Source: Fibrobacter succinogenes
GTDB lineage: Bacteria; Fibrobacterota; Fibrobacteria; Fibrobacterales; Fibrobacteraceae
Direction of reading: 5' to 3'
DNA length: 64,000 nucleotides
Assembly: GCA_902800815.1 (NCBI GenBank)
Contig: CADCGB010000006.1
Location: 1 to 64,000, forward strand
Shown: piece by piece, positions 1 through 8,409 of the stretch
Numbering within the stretch: the stretch's first letter is position 1
Layout of the letters: each line of letters opens with the position of its first letter
Notes under the pieces: generated by a model
What the model was told of the DNA's origin: nothing
The model's input: only the letters and a program-made list of their open reading frames with translations
The model's database searches: none
Program-made: the position numbers and the translations under genes

Positions 1-459
1 AATGCAAAGGTCGGTATCGTTGCGGGTAGCAAGTCCGACCAGGAAACTGTAGACAAGATCACCGCGGTGCTCGACCAGTTCGGCATCACGTGGGAATACA
101 ACATCCTCTCTGCACACCGCACCCCGAATGCGACCGCGAAGTATGCTCGCGAAGCCGCCGGGCGAGGCCTCCAGGTCCTCATCGGTGTCGCTGGCCTCGC
201 TGCAGCCCTTCCGGGCGTGCTCGCAGGGCACACCATCCTTCCCGTTATCGGTCTGCCCTGCGCCGGCGGCCCGCTCAACGGCGTCGATGCTCTGCACTCT
301 ATCGTGCAGATGCCCCCGGGAATCCCGGTGGCAACAGTCGGCATCGGCAACGGCAAGAACGCCGGTTACCTCGCCGCCCACATCGTCGCCCTCTCTGATG
401 CAAGCGTCCGCGAAAAGCTCGTCGCTTACCGCAAGGGCCTCGGGGATATCGAGGGCTAG
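1..459 (+). CDS. purE: N5-carboxyaminoimidazole ribonucleotide mutase PurE, 5' partial
   Basis: Class I PurE moves the carboxyl group of N5-CAIR to give CAIR in cytosolic de novo purine synthesis. The frame is open from base 1 and shows 152 residues; the family is usually 160-170, so only a short N-terminus is lost. The phosphate-binding GSKSD (visible residues 9-13) and the catalytic SAHRTP segment (37-42) are both present, followed by the Gly/Ala-rich core with LPGVLAGHT. The next gene starts 8 bases after the stop on the same strand, so the two may be co-transcribed. No PurK is visible; it could lie upstream of the window. Confidence 0.95.
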   Translation, partial: NAKVGIVAGSKSDQETVDKITAVLDQFGITWEYNILSAHRTPNATAKYAREAAGRGLQVLIGVAGLAAALPGVLAGHTILPVIGLPCAGGPLNGVDALHSIVQMPPGIPVATVGIGNGKNAGYLAAHIVALSDASVREKLVAYRKGLGDIEG

Positions 460-467
460 TCCGCGTA

Positions 468-1256
468 ATGTTTAGGAGGAGTGTCAGGTTGTGCTTCAGG
501 GACGTCGCGCTCGCGATGTTCCTTGCCGCATTCTGTTTTGCGGGCGAACCGAACCTGCCGGAAGTCAAAGCCCCGTGGATGAAGGGCGAAAAGCTGACCT
601 TCAGTCTCGGTTGGGGCCCGATTACGGCGGGTACGGCGACGCTCGAGGTAAAGCCCCTTCCGGAAGGCAAGACTGAGTTCCTTTCGTTCGCGCAAGGCAA
701 CAGTGCCATCACGCGCATCTATCCCGTGTTCGATACGGTCTATACCCGCGTGCGCAACAAGGGCCTGATGACCGAAGTCTTCCGCAAGCGCCTGCATGAG
801 GGCACGTTCCACAATACCTCCGTGATCCGTTTTGACCGCAAGGGCGAGAAGGCGTGGCTTTCCGACACGGTGTTCACCGACATGAAGACCCGCAAGGTCA
901 AGCGCTCCGCCGATACCGCGGTCGCTATCCAGGGCATGGAGCATAGCATCATGTCGGCGTTCTACTACGTGCGTACGATGCCCCTCACGGTCGGCGATAC
1001 GACCCGCTTCTCGGCGGTGAGCGGCAAGAAGCGTTACGAACTGAAGGTGCTGGTTCACGGGCGCGAGTCGCTCAAGACGTCCATCGGTACGGTGAACACG
1101 GTCAAGGTGGAACCCGTGCTTGACGGCGACGGCATATTCAATTCCAAGGGGCGCATCTTCATCTGGCTCACCGACGACGAACGCCGCATCCCGGTACTCA
1201 TGCAGTGCGAAATCGCGCTGGGGAGTATCAAGGCGAAGCTCATCAAGGCGGAATAG
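468..1256 (+). CDS. Exported DUF3108-family protein
   Basis: A 262-residue protein with a basic, hydrophobic N-terminus (about residues 1-25, ending near FCFAGE) that looks like a signal peptide. The mature part has the pattern of the DUF3108 family: an early GEKLTFSLGWGPITAGTA segment, beta-rich stretches, and a C-terminal WLTDDERRIPVLM motif. DUF3108 proteins are periplasmic and of unknown function. The start is uncertain. ATG 468 has no ribosome site, while an AGGAGG at 473-478 lies inside the first codons and could serve the in-frame TTG at 489, which would give a shorter signal peptide. It sits 8 bases after purE, with which it has no obvious functional link. Confidence 0.75.
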   Translation: MFRRSVRLCFRDVALAMFLAAFCFAGEPNLPEVKAPWMKGEKLTFSLGWGPITAGTATLEVKPLPEGKTEFLSFAQGNSAITRIYPVFDTVYTRVRNKGLMTEVFRKRLHEGTFHNTSVIRFDRKGEKAWLSDTVFTDMKTRKVKRSADTAVAIQGMEHSIMSAFYYVRTMPLTVGDTTRFSAVSGKKRYELKVLVHGRESLKTSIGTVNTVKVEPVLDGDGIFNSKGRIFIWLTDDERRIPVLMQCEIALGSIKAKLIKAE

Positions 1257-1342
1257 GGCGTAAAAAGCCTTCAAAAAGCCGTTTTTTTGAAGATTAAGCA
1301 ACTTTTACAAGGCTTGACGTGAATAAAATCCCGATAATAAGT

Positions 1343-1348
1343 TATATT
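1343..1348 (+). promoter_or_regulatory. Candidate -10 box for the 1380 gene
   Basis: TATATT lies 31 bases upstream of ATG 1380. It would leave a leader of about 25 nt carrying AGAGG as ribosome site. A TTGACG at 1314-1319 is too distant to be a standard -35, and a second TATAAT lies at 1362-1367, so the start site is not certain. Confidence 0.4.
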
Positions 1349-1379
1349 CCAAAGGCGATTATATAATCAGAGGCTTTTA

Positions 1380-2303
1380 ATGTTTAAGAAACTGTGCTTG
1401 ACTCTGTGTCTTTCGGCGTTCCTTGCCTGGGCGCAGGATGACGATGAATTTGATGACAGCGACTTTGAGTCGGCTCCCGCTGCTGCCTCCGAAGAGGGTA
1501 GTTCGGGTGCTGCCATGGCGTCCGATGACGACAGTGACTTTGAAGATGCTGAAGGTCCTTCGCTCACCGCTTCGCAGAAGCAGGACATGGAGGCCCGCAA
1601 GAAGTTTGAAGAGGAACAGCGCCAGGATGAATACGCAAACTCCCTGCGCCGTCGTAACTGGCTCAAGGACCGTATGATTTTCCAGGTCGGTATGGGTTCC
1701 CGCTACCCGTTCATGGGCGAAACCGGTATGGGTATGGGCTTCGGTATCGGTGCGGAATACATTACTCGCTGGGGCCTTGCTCTCTATGGTTCGGGCGGTA
1801 TGCTGTTCAAGGGTGACGACAACGACTTCGAGGGCATTGAACTCGAAGGCGGCTACGGCTACAAGGTGGGTATCAACTACTACCTGTTCCCCAAGAACCC
1901 GCTCCACTTGGGCTTGTCTGCCTCCTACGGTACGGTCTACTTTGACCACAACGTGGAACCGGATGCCGATGGCGTGCGTCCGATTATCACGGTTGACGGC
2001 TTCCAGTTTGACGTCTTGATTACCTACCTCACGAACGAATGGTACTACCTGCAGTTCTCCGTGGGTATGTACTACTCTCCGGAACTCGGCAAGGACACTC
2101 CGGAAGAAAACCCGAGCCTGCGTTACCAGTCTGCGGGTAGCTCCAAGATTATCTCCTCCGTCGTTAACGAGGACGGTATGAGCAAGACGGGCATCGTGTT
2201 CGGCATTGCCATCGGTTACGCCCTGCCGGAACTCTTCCCGGACGATACCGAAAAGCGCCGCCGTCAGCGCGAGAAGGAACGCAACCGCAATTCCCGCCGT
2301 TAA
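1380..2303 (+). CDS. Exported outer-membrane-type beta-barrel protein with acidic N-terminal linker
   Basis: A 307-residue protein with a signal peptide (about residues 1-19, ending LAWAQD) and a strongly acidic Asp/Glu/Ser/Ala-rich linker of about 50 residues. A charged, likely helical stretch follows (about 60-95). The rest (about 100-290) has alternating aromatic/glycine strands typical of an outer-membrane barrel, including paired short repeats such as GETGMGMGFGIGAEY. The C-terminus is Arg/Lys-rich (RRRQREKERNRNSRR) and does not end in the usual aromatic barrel signature. I do not recognise a named family. The acidic linker is probably periplasmic. It is a single gene between its own promoter region and a strong terminator. 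Confidence 0.65.
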   Translation: MFKKLCLTLCLSAFLAWAQDDDEFDDSDFESAPAAASEEGSSGAAMASDDDSDFEDAEGPSLTASQKQDMEARKKFEEEQRQDEYANSLRRRNWLKDRMIFQVGMGSRYPFMGETGMGMGFGIGAEYITRWGLALYGSGGMLFKGDDNDFEGIELEGGYGYKVGINYYLFPKNPLHLGLSASYGTVYFDHNVEPDADGVRPIITVDGFQFDVLITYLTNEWYYLQFSVGMYYSPELGKDTPEENPSLRYQSAGSSKIISSVVNEDGMSKTGIVFGIAIGYALPELFPDDTEKRRRQREKERNRNSRR

Positions 2304-2331
2304 TCGCTCTCCGGTTTTTGAGTTTTGCTGA

Positions 2332-2360
2332 AAGGTCCGCTACGGCGGGCCTTTATTATT
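2332..2360 (+). terminator. Rho-independent terminator after the 1380 gene
   Basis: A 9-bp stem (AAGGTCCGC / GCGGGCCTT, one G-U pair) closes a TACG tetraloop at 2332-2353 and is followed by a T-rich tract. Confidence 0.85.
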
Positions 2361-2362
2361 GC

Positions 2363-2377
2363 TAATTTTGGGTTACT
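2363..2377 (+). promoter_or_regulatory. Leaderless-type -10 box for glgE
   Basis: TAATTTTG (2363-2370) matches TAnnTTTG and ends 7 bases before ATG 2378. No Shine-Dalgarno sequence fits in the gap, so the transcript probably starts at or next to the start codon. Confidence 0.5.
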
Positions 2378-4108
2378 ATGGCTACAATCCCTACACGTAA
2401 AGACAATCTCGTCATTGAAAACATCCGCCCCCAGATTGAAGGTGGACGTTTTATGCTCAAGCGTGAACCGGGCGACACCGTCACGCTCACTGCGGACATT
2501 TTCCGTCACAGCCACGAAAAGTACGACGCCGCGATTTTCTACCGCCACGTAAGCAAGAAGAAGTGGGAGAAGGCTCCCATGCACTTCGTGGACAACGACC
2601 AGTGGGAAGGATCCTTCAAGGTCGGTAACATTGGCTACTACGAATACAAGATTTGCGCATGGACGCTCGCCCCGAAGGACGTGCCGACTGAAAGCCCTGT
2701 GATGATGATGCGCGTGGACCCGAGTTACAGCCGCATCGGTACGTGGTACGAGATGTGGCCCAAGAGCCAGGGCACCGACCCCAAGAAGAGTGCCACCTGG
2801 AAGGATTGCGAAAAGCAACTCGATTACATCGCCGACCTCGGATTCGATACAGTCTACCTAGTGCCCATCCACCCGATTGGCGTGACCAACCGCAAGGGTG
2901 CGAACAACGCCTTGCATGCCAAGACCGACAAGAAGGGCAAGCCGATTGAACCGGGATGCCCGTATGCCGTGGGTAACAAGAACGGCGGCCATTACGACGT
3001 GGACCCGGAACTTGGCAGCATGAAGGACTTCGAGCACTTCGCGAAGGCCGCCCGCAACAAGGGGCTCCGCCTTGCGCTCGATATCGCGCTCAACTGCAGC
3101 CCCGACCACCCGTACGTGAAGAGCCACCCGGAATGGTTCTACCATGAACCCGATGGCAGCATCAAGTTTGCAGAGAACCCGCCGAAGAAGTACGAGGACA
3201 TCTACCCGTTCGACTACTACAACGACAACTACAAGGCTCTTTGGCAGGAAATCGAGAACATTATCTTGTTCTGGGCCGACAAGGGCATCGAGATTTTCCG
3301 TATCGACAACCCGCATACCAAGCCTTTCCCGTTCTGGGAATGGCTCATCGCCGACGTGAAGGAAAAGCGCCCGGAACTCGTGTTCCTCGCCGAGGCCTTC
3401 ACCCGCCCGAAGATGATGCACCGCCTTGCAAAGTCGGGTTTCGACATGAGTTACACGTATTTCGCCTGGCGCTCTGCCAAGTGGGAATTCGAGCAGTACC
3501 TGAAGGAACTCACGCAGAGCGACGCGAAGGAATACATGCGCGGAATCTTCTTCCCGACGACTCCGGACATTTTCCCGAAGTACCTCGCGTACAAGGGCCC
3601 GAATGCGTTCAAGCAGCGCTACTTCCTGGCCGGCACGCTTTCTAGCCTCACCGGCATGTACAACGGCTACGAGCTGTGCGAGAACATTCCCTCGCCGGTC
3701 AAGGAAGAACTCGCCGACAGCGAGAAGTACCAGTACAAGGTCCACAACTGGAAGGGCCCGGGTATCCAGGATTTCGTGCGCCGCGTGAATACCGCCCGCC
3801 AGGAACATGTGGCCCTGCAGGAATATGACAACCTGGACTTCCACTACTGCGCCAACGACCAGTTGATGGTCTACTCCAAGAAGACTGGCGACGACGTTAT
3901 CTTGTGTGTGTGCAACATGGACATGGATAACGCGCAGGAAGGCATGGTGGAACTCGACATGGGCAAGCTCGGGCTTGCTCCGGACTCGTTCTTCTTCCTG
4001 AAGGACCTGATTACCGACGAAAGCTTCGTGTGGCGCGGCAACCGCAACTTTGTGCGTCTTGACCCGGCAAAGGCTCCCGGCCACCTGCTCGTGCTCAAGA
4101 AGATCTAG
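2378..4108 (+). CDS. glgE: Alpha-1,4-glucan:maltose-1-phosphate maltosyltransferase (GH13_3)
   Basis: GlgE adds maltosyl units from maltose-1-phosphate to the non-reducing ends of alpha-1,4-glucan in the cytosol. Residues 1-115 resemble the DUF3416/E-set N-terminal domain; the GH13 barrel follows. GlgE hallmarks are the PIHPIG and RKGANNAL segments, the nucleophile in FRIDNPHTKPF (Asp310), the acid/base in FLAEAFTRP (Glu339) and the third Asp in TTPDIFPKYL (about 397). The spacing of 29 between nucleophile and acid agrees with characterised GlgE as I recall it. At 576 residues it is shorter than actinobacterial GlgE (about 660-700), so the inserted N-terminal region seems reduced. TreS and maltokinase genes are not in this window. 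Confidence 0.9.
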   Translation: MATIPTRKDNLVIENIRPQIEGGRFMLKREPGDTVTLTADIFRHSHEKYDAAIFYRHVSKKKWEKAPMHFVDNDQWEGSFKVGNIGYYEYKICAWTLAPKDVPTESPVMMMRVDPSYSRIGTWYEMWPKSQGTDPKKSATWKDCEKQLDYIADLGFDTVYLVPIHPIGVTNRKGANNALHAKTDKKGKPIEPGCPYAVGNKNGGHYDVDPELGSMKDFEHFAKAARNKGLRLALDIALNCSPDHPYVKSHPEWFYHEPDGSIKFAENPPKKYEDIYPFDYYNDNYKALWQEIENIILFWADKGIEIFRIDNPHTKPFPFWEWLIADVKEKRPELVFLAEAFTRPKMMHRLAKSGFDMSYTYFAWRSAKWEFEQYLKELTQSDAKEYMRGIFFPTTPDIFPKYLAYKGPNAFKQRYFLAGTLSSLTGMYNGYELCENIPSPVKEELADSEKYQYKVHNWKGPGIQDFVRRVNTARQEHVALQEYDNLDFHYCANDQLMVYSKKTGDDVILCVCNMDMDNAQEGMVELDMGKLGLAPDSFFFLKDLITDESFVWRGNRNFVRLDPAKAPGHLLVLKKI

Positions 4109-4133
4109 CTGGATTCTCGGAAACTAATTTATT

Positions 4134-4158
4134 AGGACTGCCTCGGCGGTCCTTTTTT
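4134..4158 (+). terminator. Rho-independent terminator after glgE
   Basis: An 8-bp stem AGGACTGC / GCGGTCCT with a CTCG loop (4134-4153) is followed by a T run. The next promoter box begins only 3 bases later, so the terminator occupies the -35 region of the following gene. Confidence 0.85.
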
Positions 4159-4160
4159 GT

Positions 4161-4172
4161 TATATTGGAAAC
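4161..4172 (+). promoter_or_regulatory. Leaderless-type -10 box for the thioesterase gene
   Basis: TATATT (4161-4166) is 6 bases before ATG 4173, and no ribosome site is possible upstream. This is one of the clearest cases of the leaderless pattern in the window. Confidence 0.55.
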
Positions 4173-4928
4173 ATGATCGATATTTACGCACTTGCAAAGA
4201 ACCCGCTGGTTTTCCAGAAACAGCGCACCATTACGTCGGCATACATCGATGTCTCGGGCAAGATGGGCATCGCGCAGACGGTGCTCATGGTGCAGGACAA
4301 CTTTACCGAGAATTTCGGCGTCATCAGGCAGGATAACTTCTGTGTCCACGAGAAGGGTGCCTACTGGGTTATCTACAAGGCGAAATTCAAGTTTTTCCAG
4401 CGTCCGTTCTGGCGCGACAAGGTAATCACCACGTCGTTCCCTGCAGATAACGCGCCTATCCGCACATACGAAAATACTGCCGTCACGACTCTGGAAGGCG
4501 AACCGATTATCCTCGCCGTGCAGGAGGCTTGCTGCCTCGACCTGGAACGTCACCGCCCCGTGAAACTTTCCGCGGTTGATTTCCCGACGGAAGGCGCTCC
4601 GGAGCCGTTCATGGACAACAAGTTCACGAAGTTCCCGGTAGAACCCGCGGAATACGTGGAGGTTTACCGCCAGAAGGTATTGCCCCAGCATATCGACATG
4701 TCGCACCACATGAACAACATCGAGTACGTGAAGCTCGCGCTGAACGTGTTCTCCTCGGAAGATCTAGAACTCTGCATTCCCTCGATGCTCGAGGTCCACT
4801 TTATGGGCGAGACGCACGAGGGTCAGGAAGTGCGCGTCTTTCGTGCCGACAAGATGGGTGCGACGTACATGAAGATCGAGGACGATGCCGGCCGCCAGGT
4901 TTTCGAGATGAAAATCAAGATGAAGTAG
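4173..4928 (+). CDS. Acyl-ACP thioesterase (double hot-dog)
   Basis: A 251-residue cytosolic protein of the FatA/FatB-like acyl-ACP thioesterase family, which hydrolyses acyl-ACP to release free fatty acid. Two hot-dog repeats are visible. The first (about 10-140) carries the RQDNFCVHEKGAYWVIYK segment. The second (about 160-250) begins VYRQKVLPQHIDMSHHMNN and continues EYVK, the conserved second-repeat motif around the catalytic Asn/His region. Length suits the bacterial family (about 240-260). It appears to be a single-gene unit with a leaderless-type promoter directly after the glgE terminator. The natural substrate cannot be read from sequence. Confidence 0.85.
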   Translation: MIDIYALAKNPLVFQKQRTITSAYIDVSGKMGIAQTVLMVQDNFTENFGVIRQDNFCVHEKGAYWVIYKAKFKFFQRPFWRDKVITTSFPADNAPIRTYENTAVTTLEGEPIILAVQEACCLDLERHRPVKLSAVDFPTEGAPEPFMDNKFTKFPVEPAEYVEVYRQKVLPQHIDMSHHMNNIEYVKLALNVFSSEDLELCIPSMLEVHFMGETHEGQEVRVFRADKMGATYMKIEDDAGRQVFEMKIKMK

Positions 4929-4963
4929 CGTCTGCGCGAAGGCGCCGCGAAATTCCATATGAA

Positions 4964-4996
4964 AAGGGCCGCCCGGAAAAACCGCGCGACCCTTGA
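4964..4996. terminator. Bidirectional terminator between convergent genes
   Basis: AAGGG (4964-4968) through CCCTT (4990-4994) forms an imperfect stem of about 12 bp with a short A-rich loop. A T run follows on the plus strand and a TTTT tract on the minus side, so it can end both the thioesterase and the 5016-5795 transcripts. Confidence 0.65.
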
Positions 4997-5015
4997 TTTT
5001 TTAACCGAACAATAT

Positions 5016-5795
5016 TTAGAACAGGAACGACTTTCCGAGCGATACCGCGAAGGAGGTGTTCGTGTTCGTGAATACGGTCCCGTGGAATCCGCTCGGGTGG
5101 AAATACGAGATACCCAGCTGGGTATTCCATTCCTTGGGCTTTTCTCCGAAGGTGATGCCGTACTCGATGGCGATGGCACCGTCGCTGACACGCGGGCCGA
5201 ACCACACCGATGCAGTCGGCCTCCAGTCCGCCTTCCCGTCCATGTTCTCCACGAGTTTCCTGTTTTCCAGGCGATCGCGCTTGCTTTCGTAATCGCCGCC
5301 ACCCTGGTAGAACTGCAGGCCGCCCGCGGCTCCCAAGAACAGGTGTCTCCCGAGATTGAATTCGGCACCCGCGACAATGCGTTCCTGCAGGTTCCAGAAC
5401 GTATAGTCATCGTCGCCCTCCTTGGAGGCGAGCCATGCTTCGTAGCTATCCAGGGAGCAGGGGACATCGTTACACCCGAACTGCAGTGTACCAGCGATAC
5501 CCGCGACGGAAGCCGAAACGAACAGCGGGGAAATTGCCCCTGCGGGGTGGAACCCGAAGGAGATTGCGCCACCGCCGGCGTTGACCTGCTCCACGTTCAA
5601 GCCGCTGGATGCGATTGTCCCGTAGGCGTCGGCCGAAAGGCTCACCTGCTTTTCGCCCGCCGGGGTAGATTTCGGCTGGTGGAACGCGGGGAGTGGTGCG
5701 GAACCCATCGACTGCATCTTGGGCGGAATGCACCCGGTCATGGTGAGGAGAGTCGCCCCTGCAATAAGGAGGAGCGGGAGTTTCTTTATGCTCAT
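5016..5795 (-). CDS. Outer-membrane-type lipoprotein of unknown function
   Basis: A 259-residue protein with a lipoprotein signal: hydrophobic residues 7-19, then a lipobox ending TMTGC, so Cys21 is the likely lipidated residue. The mature region is beta-rich and glycine/aromatic-patterned (for example SFGFHPAGAIS and LFLGAAGGLQFYQGGG) and ends in FAVSLGKSFLF, whose terminal Phe is typical of outer-membrane beta-barrel proteins. No family is recognised. A GGGAUG-type ribosome site precedes the ATG, and the leader carries a strong 5' hairpin. It lies downstream of the 9678-5886 unit on the same strand but has its own candidate promoter. Confidence 0.65.
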   Translation of the reverse strand: MSIKKLPLLLIAGATLLTMTGCIPPKMQSMGSAPLPAFHQPKSTPAGEKQVSLSADAYGTIASSGLNVEQVNAGGGAISFGFHPAGAISPLFVSASVAGIAGTLQFGCNDVPCSLDSYEAWLASKEGDDDYTFWNLQERIVAGAEFNLGRHLFLGAAGGLQFYQGGGDYESKRDRLENRKLVENMDGKADWRPTASVWFGPRVSDGAIAIEYGITFGEKPKEWNTQLGISYFHPSGFHGTVFTNTNTSFAVSLGKSFLF

Positions 5796-5809
5796 TATAA
5801 CATCCCTTG

Positions 5810-5838
5810 GCCGGGGCCACCCCCGGCACAGTATATAT
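5810..5838 (-). promoter_or_regulatory. -10 region and 5' leader hairpin of the 5795 gene
   Basis: Read on the minus strand, TATATA (about 5833-5838) is followed within a few bases by a 7-bp GC stem GCCGGGG / CCCCGGC with a 4-base loop (5827-5810), then the ribosome site and ATG 5795. The hairpin would lie at the very 5' end of the mRNA. There is no T run, so it is not an intrinsic terminator. Confidence 0.45.
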
Positions 5839-5885
5839 GTGTTGTCTGAAAGTTATGTTATTTGATATCGTGCGTCAATAGGGCA

Positions 5886-8408
5886 TTATTGCAGTTTTAT
5901 GGAGTGTATTACGCACGTTTCGTTTGTCCTTAATGCTTGCAATGTCAAGCGTGACGCGGAATAGCCGTTGCCTGCGGTCACCTGGGTATTGACGATTTCG
6001 GATAGTGGTAAAACTTTGGTAACAAATGCATTTTGCACCGAGTTGTTGACAAGATTTACCTTTCCGTGAGAATTCGTGCCGAAATAGACCTCGCTATTCT
6101 GGCAGGTGTTGCCTAGGTATTCGACGCTCAGTTCCTTGTAGTTGTCGAGCGAGAACGTTCCCCCGAAATCGAGATGGATGCCTGCATAGCGTTCATTGAA
6201 GGTGAACGTGGTGGCATCGGTGTTGAGGACCTTGCCCTTCTCGATGGTGGTGGATTCGTTCCAGTTCACGAGTGTGTATGCGGACGGGTACAGGTCTGCG
6301 CTGCCTATTGCCGCGGGCTTTTCGCTCAGCACCCTGGCCGAGGTAATCAACCTTGCGTTTCTGAGGGTCACGTCGGCCCCGCTGGAATTGAGGACCAGGC
6401 GGAACCAGCGGTACTTGGCCATCGCGCCCTTCGCAGTGGGCATCTGCCAGCGCACGGCGTGGAAGTTGCCGTCCTGCCTTACATTCAGTTCGTCAAGCTG
6501 CACCTGGCCACCGCCGTTCTTGCCCTGCGTGAGCAGGAGTTCCGCCTTCATCCAGTTGCCCTTCGGGTTATCGACCTTGATTTCGATTTCGAAGAACGAT
6601 CCCTCGGGTACGTCCTTCGCGTTGTCGATGGTCGCCACCCGCTGCCAGCCGGAGGGTAGCCGGAACTGTACCGCCTCATCGCTCTCGGTGGCGTCCTTGT
6701 TGTAGTCAAAGCGCATGTAGCCGAAGCGCTTTGTCTGCAACACGCCCCCGTTTGCGATAATCTCGGGCATCTTGGAATTGTCCATGCAGCTTGTTGTGGG
6801 CGAGAAGAGCCCGGTGAGTTTTGCGTTGCGGAACTGCTTGCTGGTAGAGTCGTAGTCGAGTTTCGCCACCTCGCAGAGCAGGCGCCAGACATCGGTCTGC
6901 ATGCCCTTGACTACCACGCTGTCGATGGTCCCGTCGCTATGGGTTGGGGGCTCGATATGGCGCCCGCTGATGGGCTCGCCGAATCGCGGGTGCGTGGCGT
7001 CTACCGCATACACGGAACTTGCGGTGGACTGCGTTCCCGGGGCCTCAAACGGGAATCCTTCATACGACTTGCTGAATGCGCAGTCCGAACGGATGGCGAG
7101 ATCGCCGTCGCATTGCAGGTCCATGGCGCTCGCTGTCGGGATAAACGTGCTGCTGCCCTGGTAGAGCGTGTCGCTATCCCACACGTTGTCGAACTTGATG
7201 GTATAGACGTTCACGTCAAACGGGTTTATGGTAAACGTCATATCGTCGGGAATGGCGTCCAGCATGCCTGCGCGCAGAGCCTTGTAGATGGTACGCGCGA
7301 AGGGGTAGGTGCTGCCCTGGATAAAGTCGTGGCTTGCGATACCCTTCGGGCCTGCCGTCTTGTTCTGGTCAAGGAATTTGTATACGTGGTTGTGCGAGAA
7401 TTCCTCGTTTGCCGTGGTACTTGCCATCATGCTGCTTTCGGCCCTGCCCCAGGGCTCGCTGCCCCTCTTTGCCGCCCTGTTGAGGCTGTAGTAGGTGTCT
7501 GCGTGCTCGGGCGACTTGCCCTTCATTTGCCCCTGGGCGATGAGTACCGCGGGGAACCCCTTGTAGTTTGCCGCCTTGCGGTATTCGCCGAAGAGGAACC
7601 TGTCCGTGCTTGTCTTTACCTCGTAGGTGCCGTTCCCCGCCTCGGTATCGTAGAGCAGCAGTTCGCGTGCTCCCGGCGAGGTGATGAGGTCGTTGAATGC
7701 CTCTGCCGCGCCGACATTCGCTTGGTTTGCCCAGAAGTCGAGCGTGGAGATGAGCCCGCGCGGCATCACGGCGCCCTGGTGGGGCGAATCGAGTGAGGCG
7801 TACAGGCGAATGGGTGCATCGCCCTGCTTACGGTTGGTATCGTACAGGTACGATGCGTAGCGCCCGAGGATACCTCCCTGGCTGATCCCGAGAACAATGA
7901 AACCGTCTTCGGTCTTGTTCAGGAAGGGAACGTTCTTGTTGCTGTTCAGGTAGTTGAAAAGGTCGGCGAGGAAGGTCGCGTTCGACTGGAGCGAGTTGCG
8001 GACCGTCTCCTGGAACTGTACCAGAATGGGCGTGTAGCCGAGACCCGTAAGGATTTCGGGGATGCCGAACGCCTCGGTCTCTTCGTGCAACTGGTCGAGG
8101 GTGCGCGCCTCGTCGGTACTCAGGTGAATGCCATCGATGATGAAGAACGGCCGGCTGAGTGCAATCTTGAAACGCGCCGACTCGTCGACGATGGGGTCGA
8201 TGATGCGGATACGCACCATCGGATAAATTGTCGTGGACTTCATTTCCCCTTCGGAATCGTAGCATGCCGAAAGCATCGGGGTGCGACCTTTCGAAATGCA
8301 GTTCATGCTGGATTGGTCAAAGAAATGAAAATCGTGGTGTGCGGCATGTGCCCCCACGGAGGCGAGCGCGAAGGCGATTGCCGATGCGATGCGGTAGAAC
8401 TTGTTCAT
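5886..8408 (-). CDS. Secreted alpha/beta-hydrolase (lipase/esterase-like) with C-terminal binding module
   Basis: An 840-residue protein with a clear signal peptide (about 1-22, ending GAHAA). Residues about 70-330 look like a large alpha/beta-hydrolase: a strand reaching FFIIDGIHL, then the nucleophile elbow in FIVLGISQGGILGRY, which matches GxSxG with Ser at about residue 176. SLDSPHQGA follows as in lipases and PGAP1-like esterases. The C-terminal half, about 560-840, reads as beta-rich carbohydrate-binding-type modules with phrases such as WMKAELLL and TFSLDNYKELSVEYLG. The substrate is unknown; ester bonds in plant cell wall or lipid are both possible. It starts 1 base after the stop of the 422-residue partner gene, so translation is probably coupled. 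Confidence 0.7.
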   Translation of the reverse strand: MNKFYRIASAIAFALASVGAHAAHHDFHFFDQSSMNCISKGRTPMLSACYDSEGEMKSTTIYPMVRIRIIDPIVDESARFKIALSRPFFIIDGIHLSTDEARTLDQLHEETEAFGIPEILTGLGYTPILVQFQETVRNSLQSNATFLADLFNYLNSNKNVPFLNKTEDGFIVLGISQGGILGRYASYLYDTNRKQGDAPIRLYASLDSPHQGAVMPRGLISTLDFWANQANVGAAEAFNDLITSPGARELLLYDTEAGNGTYEVKTSTDRFLFGEYRKAANYKGFPAVLIAQGQMKGKSPEHADTYYSLNRAAKRGSEPWGRAESSMMASTTANEEFSHNHVYKFLDQNKTAGPKGIASHDFIQGSTYPFARTIYKALRAGMLDAIPDDMTFTINPFDVNVYTIKFDNVWDSDTLYQGSSTFIPTASAMDLQCDGDLAIRSDCAFSKSYEGFPFEAPGTQSTASSVYAVDATHPRFGEPISGRHIEPPTHSDGTIDSVVVKGMQTDVWRLLCEVAKLDYDSTSKQFRNAKLTGLFSPTTSCMDNSKMPEIIANGGVLQTKRFGYMRFDYNKDATESDEAVQFRLPSGWQRVATIDNAKDVPEGSFFEIEIKVDNPKGNWMKAELLLTQGKNGGGQVQLDELNVRQDGNFHAVRWQMPTAKGAMAKYRWFRLVLNSSGADVTLRNARLITSARVLSEKPAAIGSADLYPSAYTLVNWNESTTIEKGKVLNTDATTFTFNERYAGIHLDFGGTFSLDNYKELSVEYLGNTCQNSEVYFGTNSHGKVNLVNNSVQNAFVTKVLPLSEIVNTQVTAGNGYSASRLTLQALRTNETCVIHSIKLQ

Positions 8409-8409
8409 G

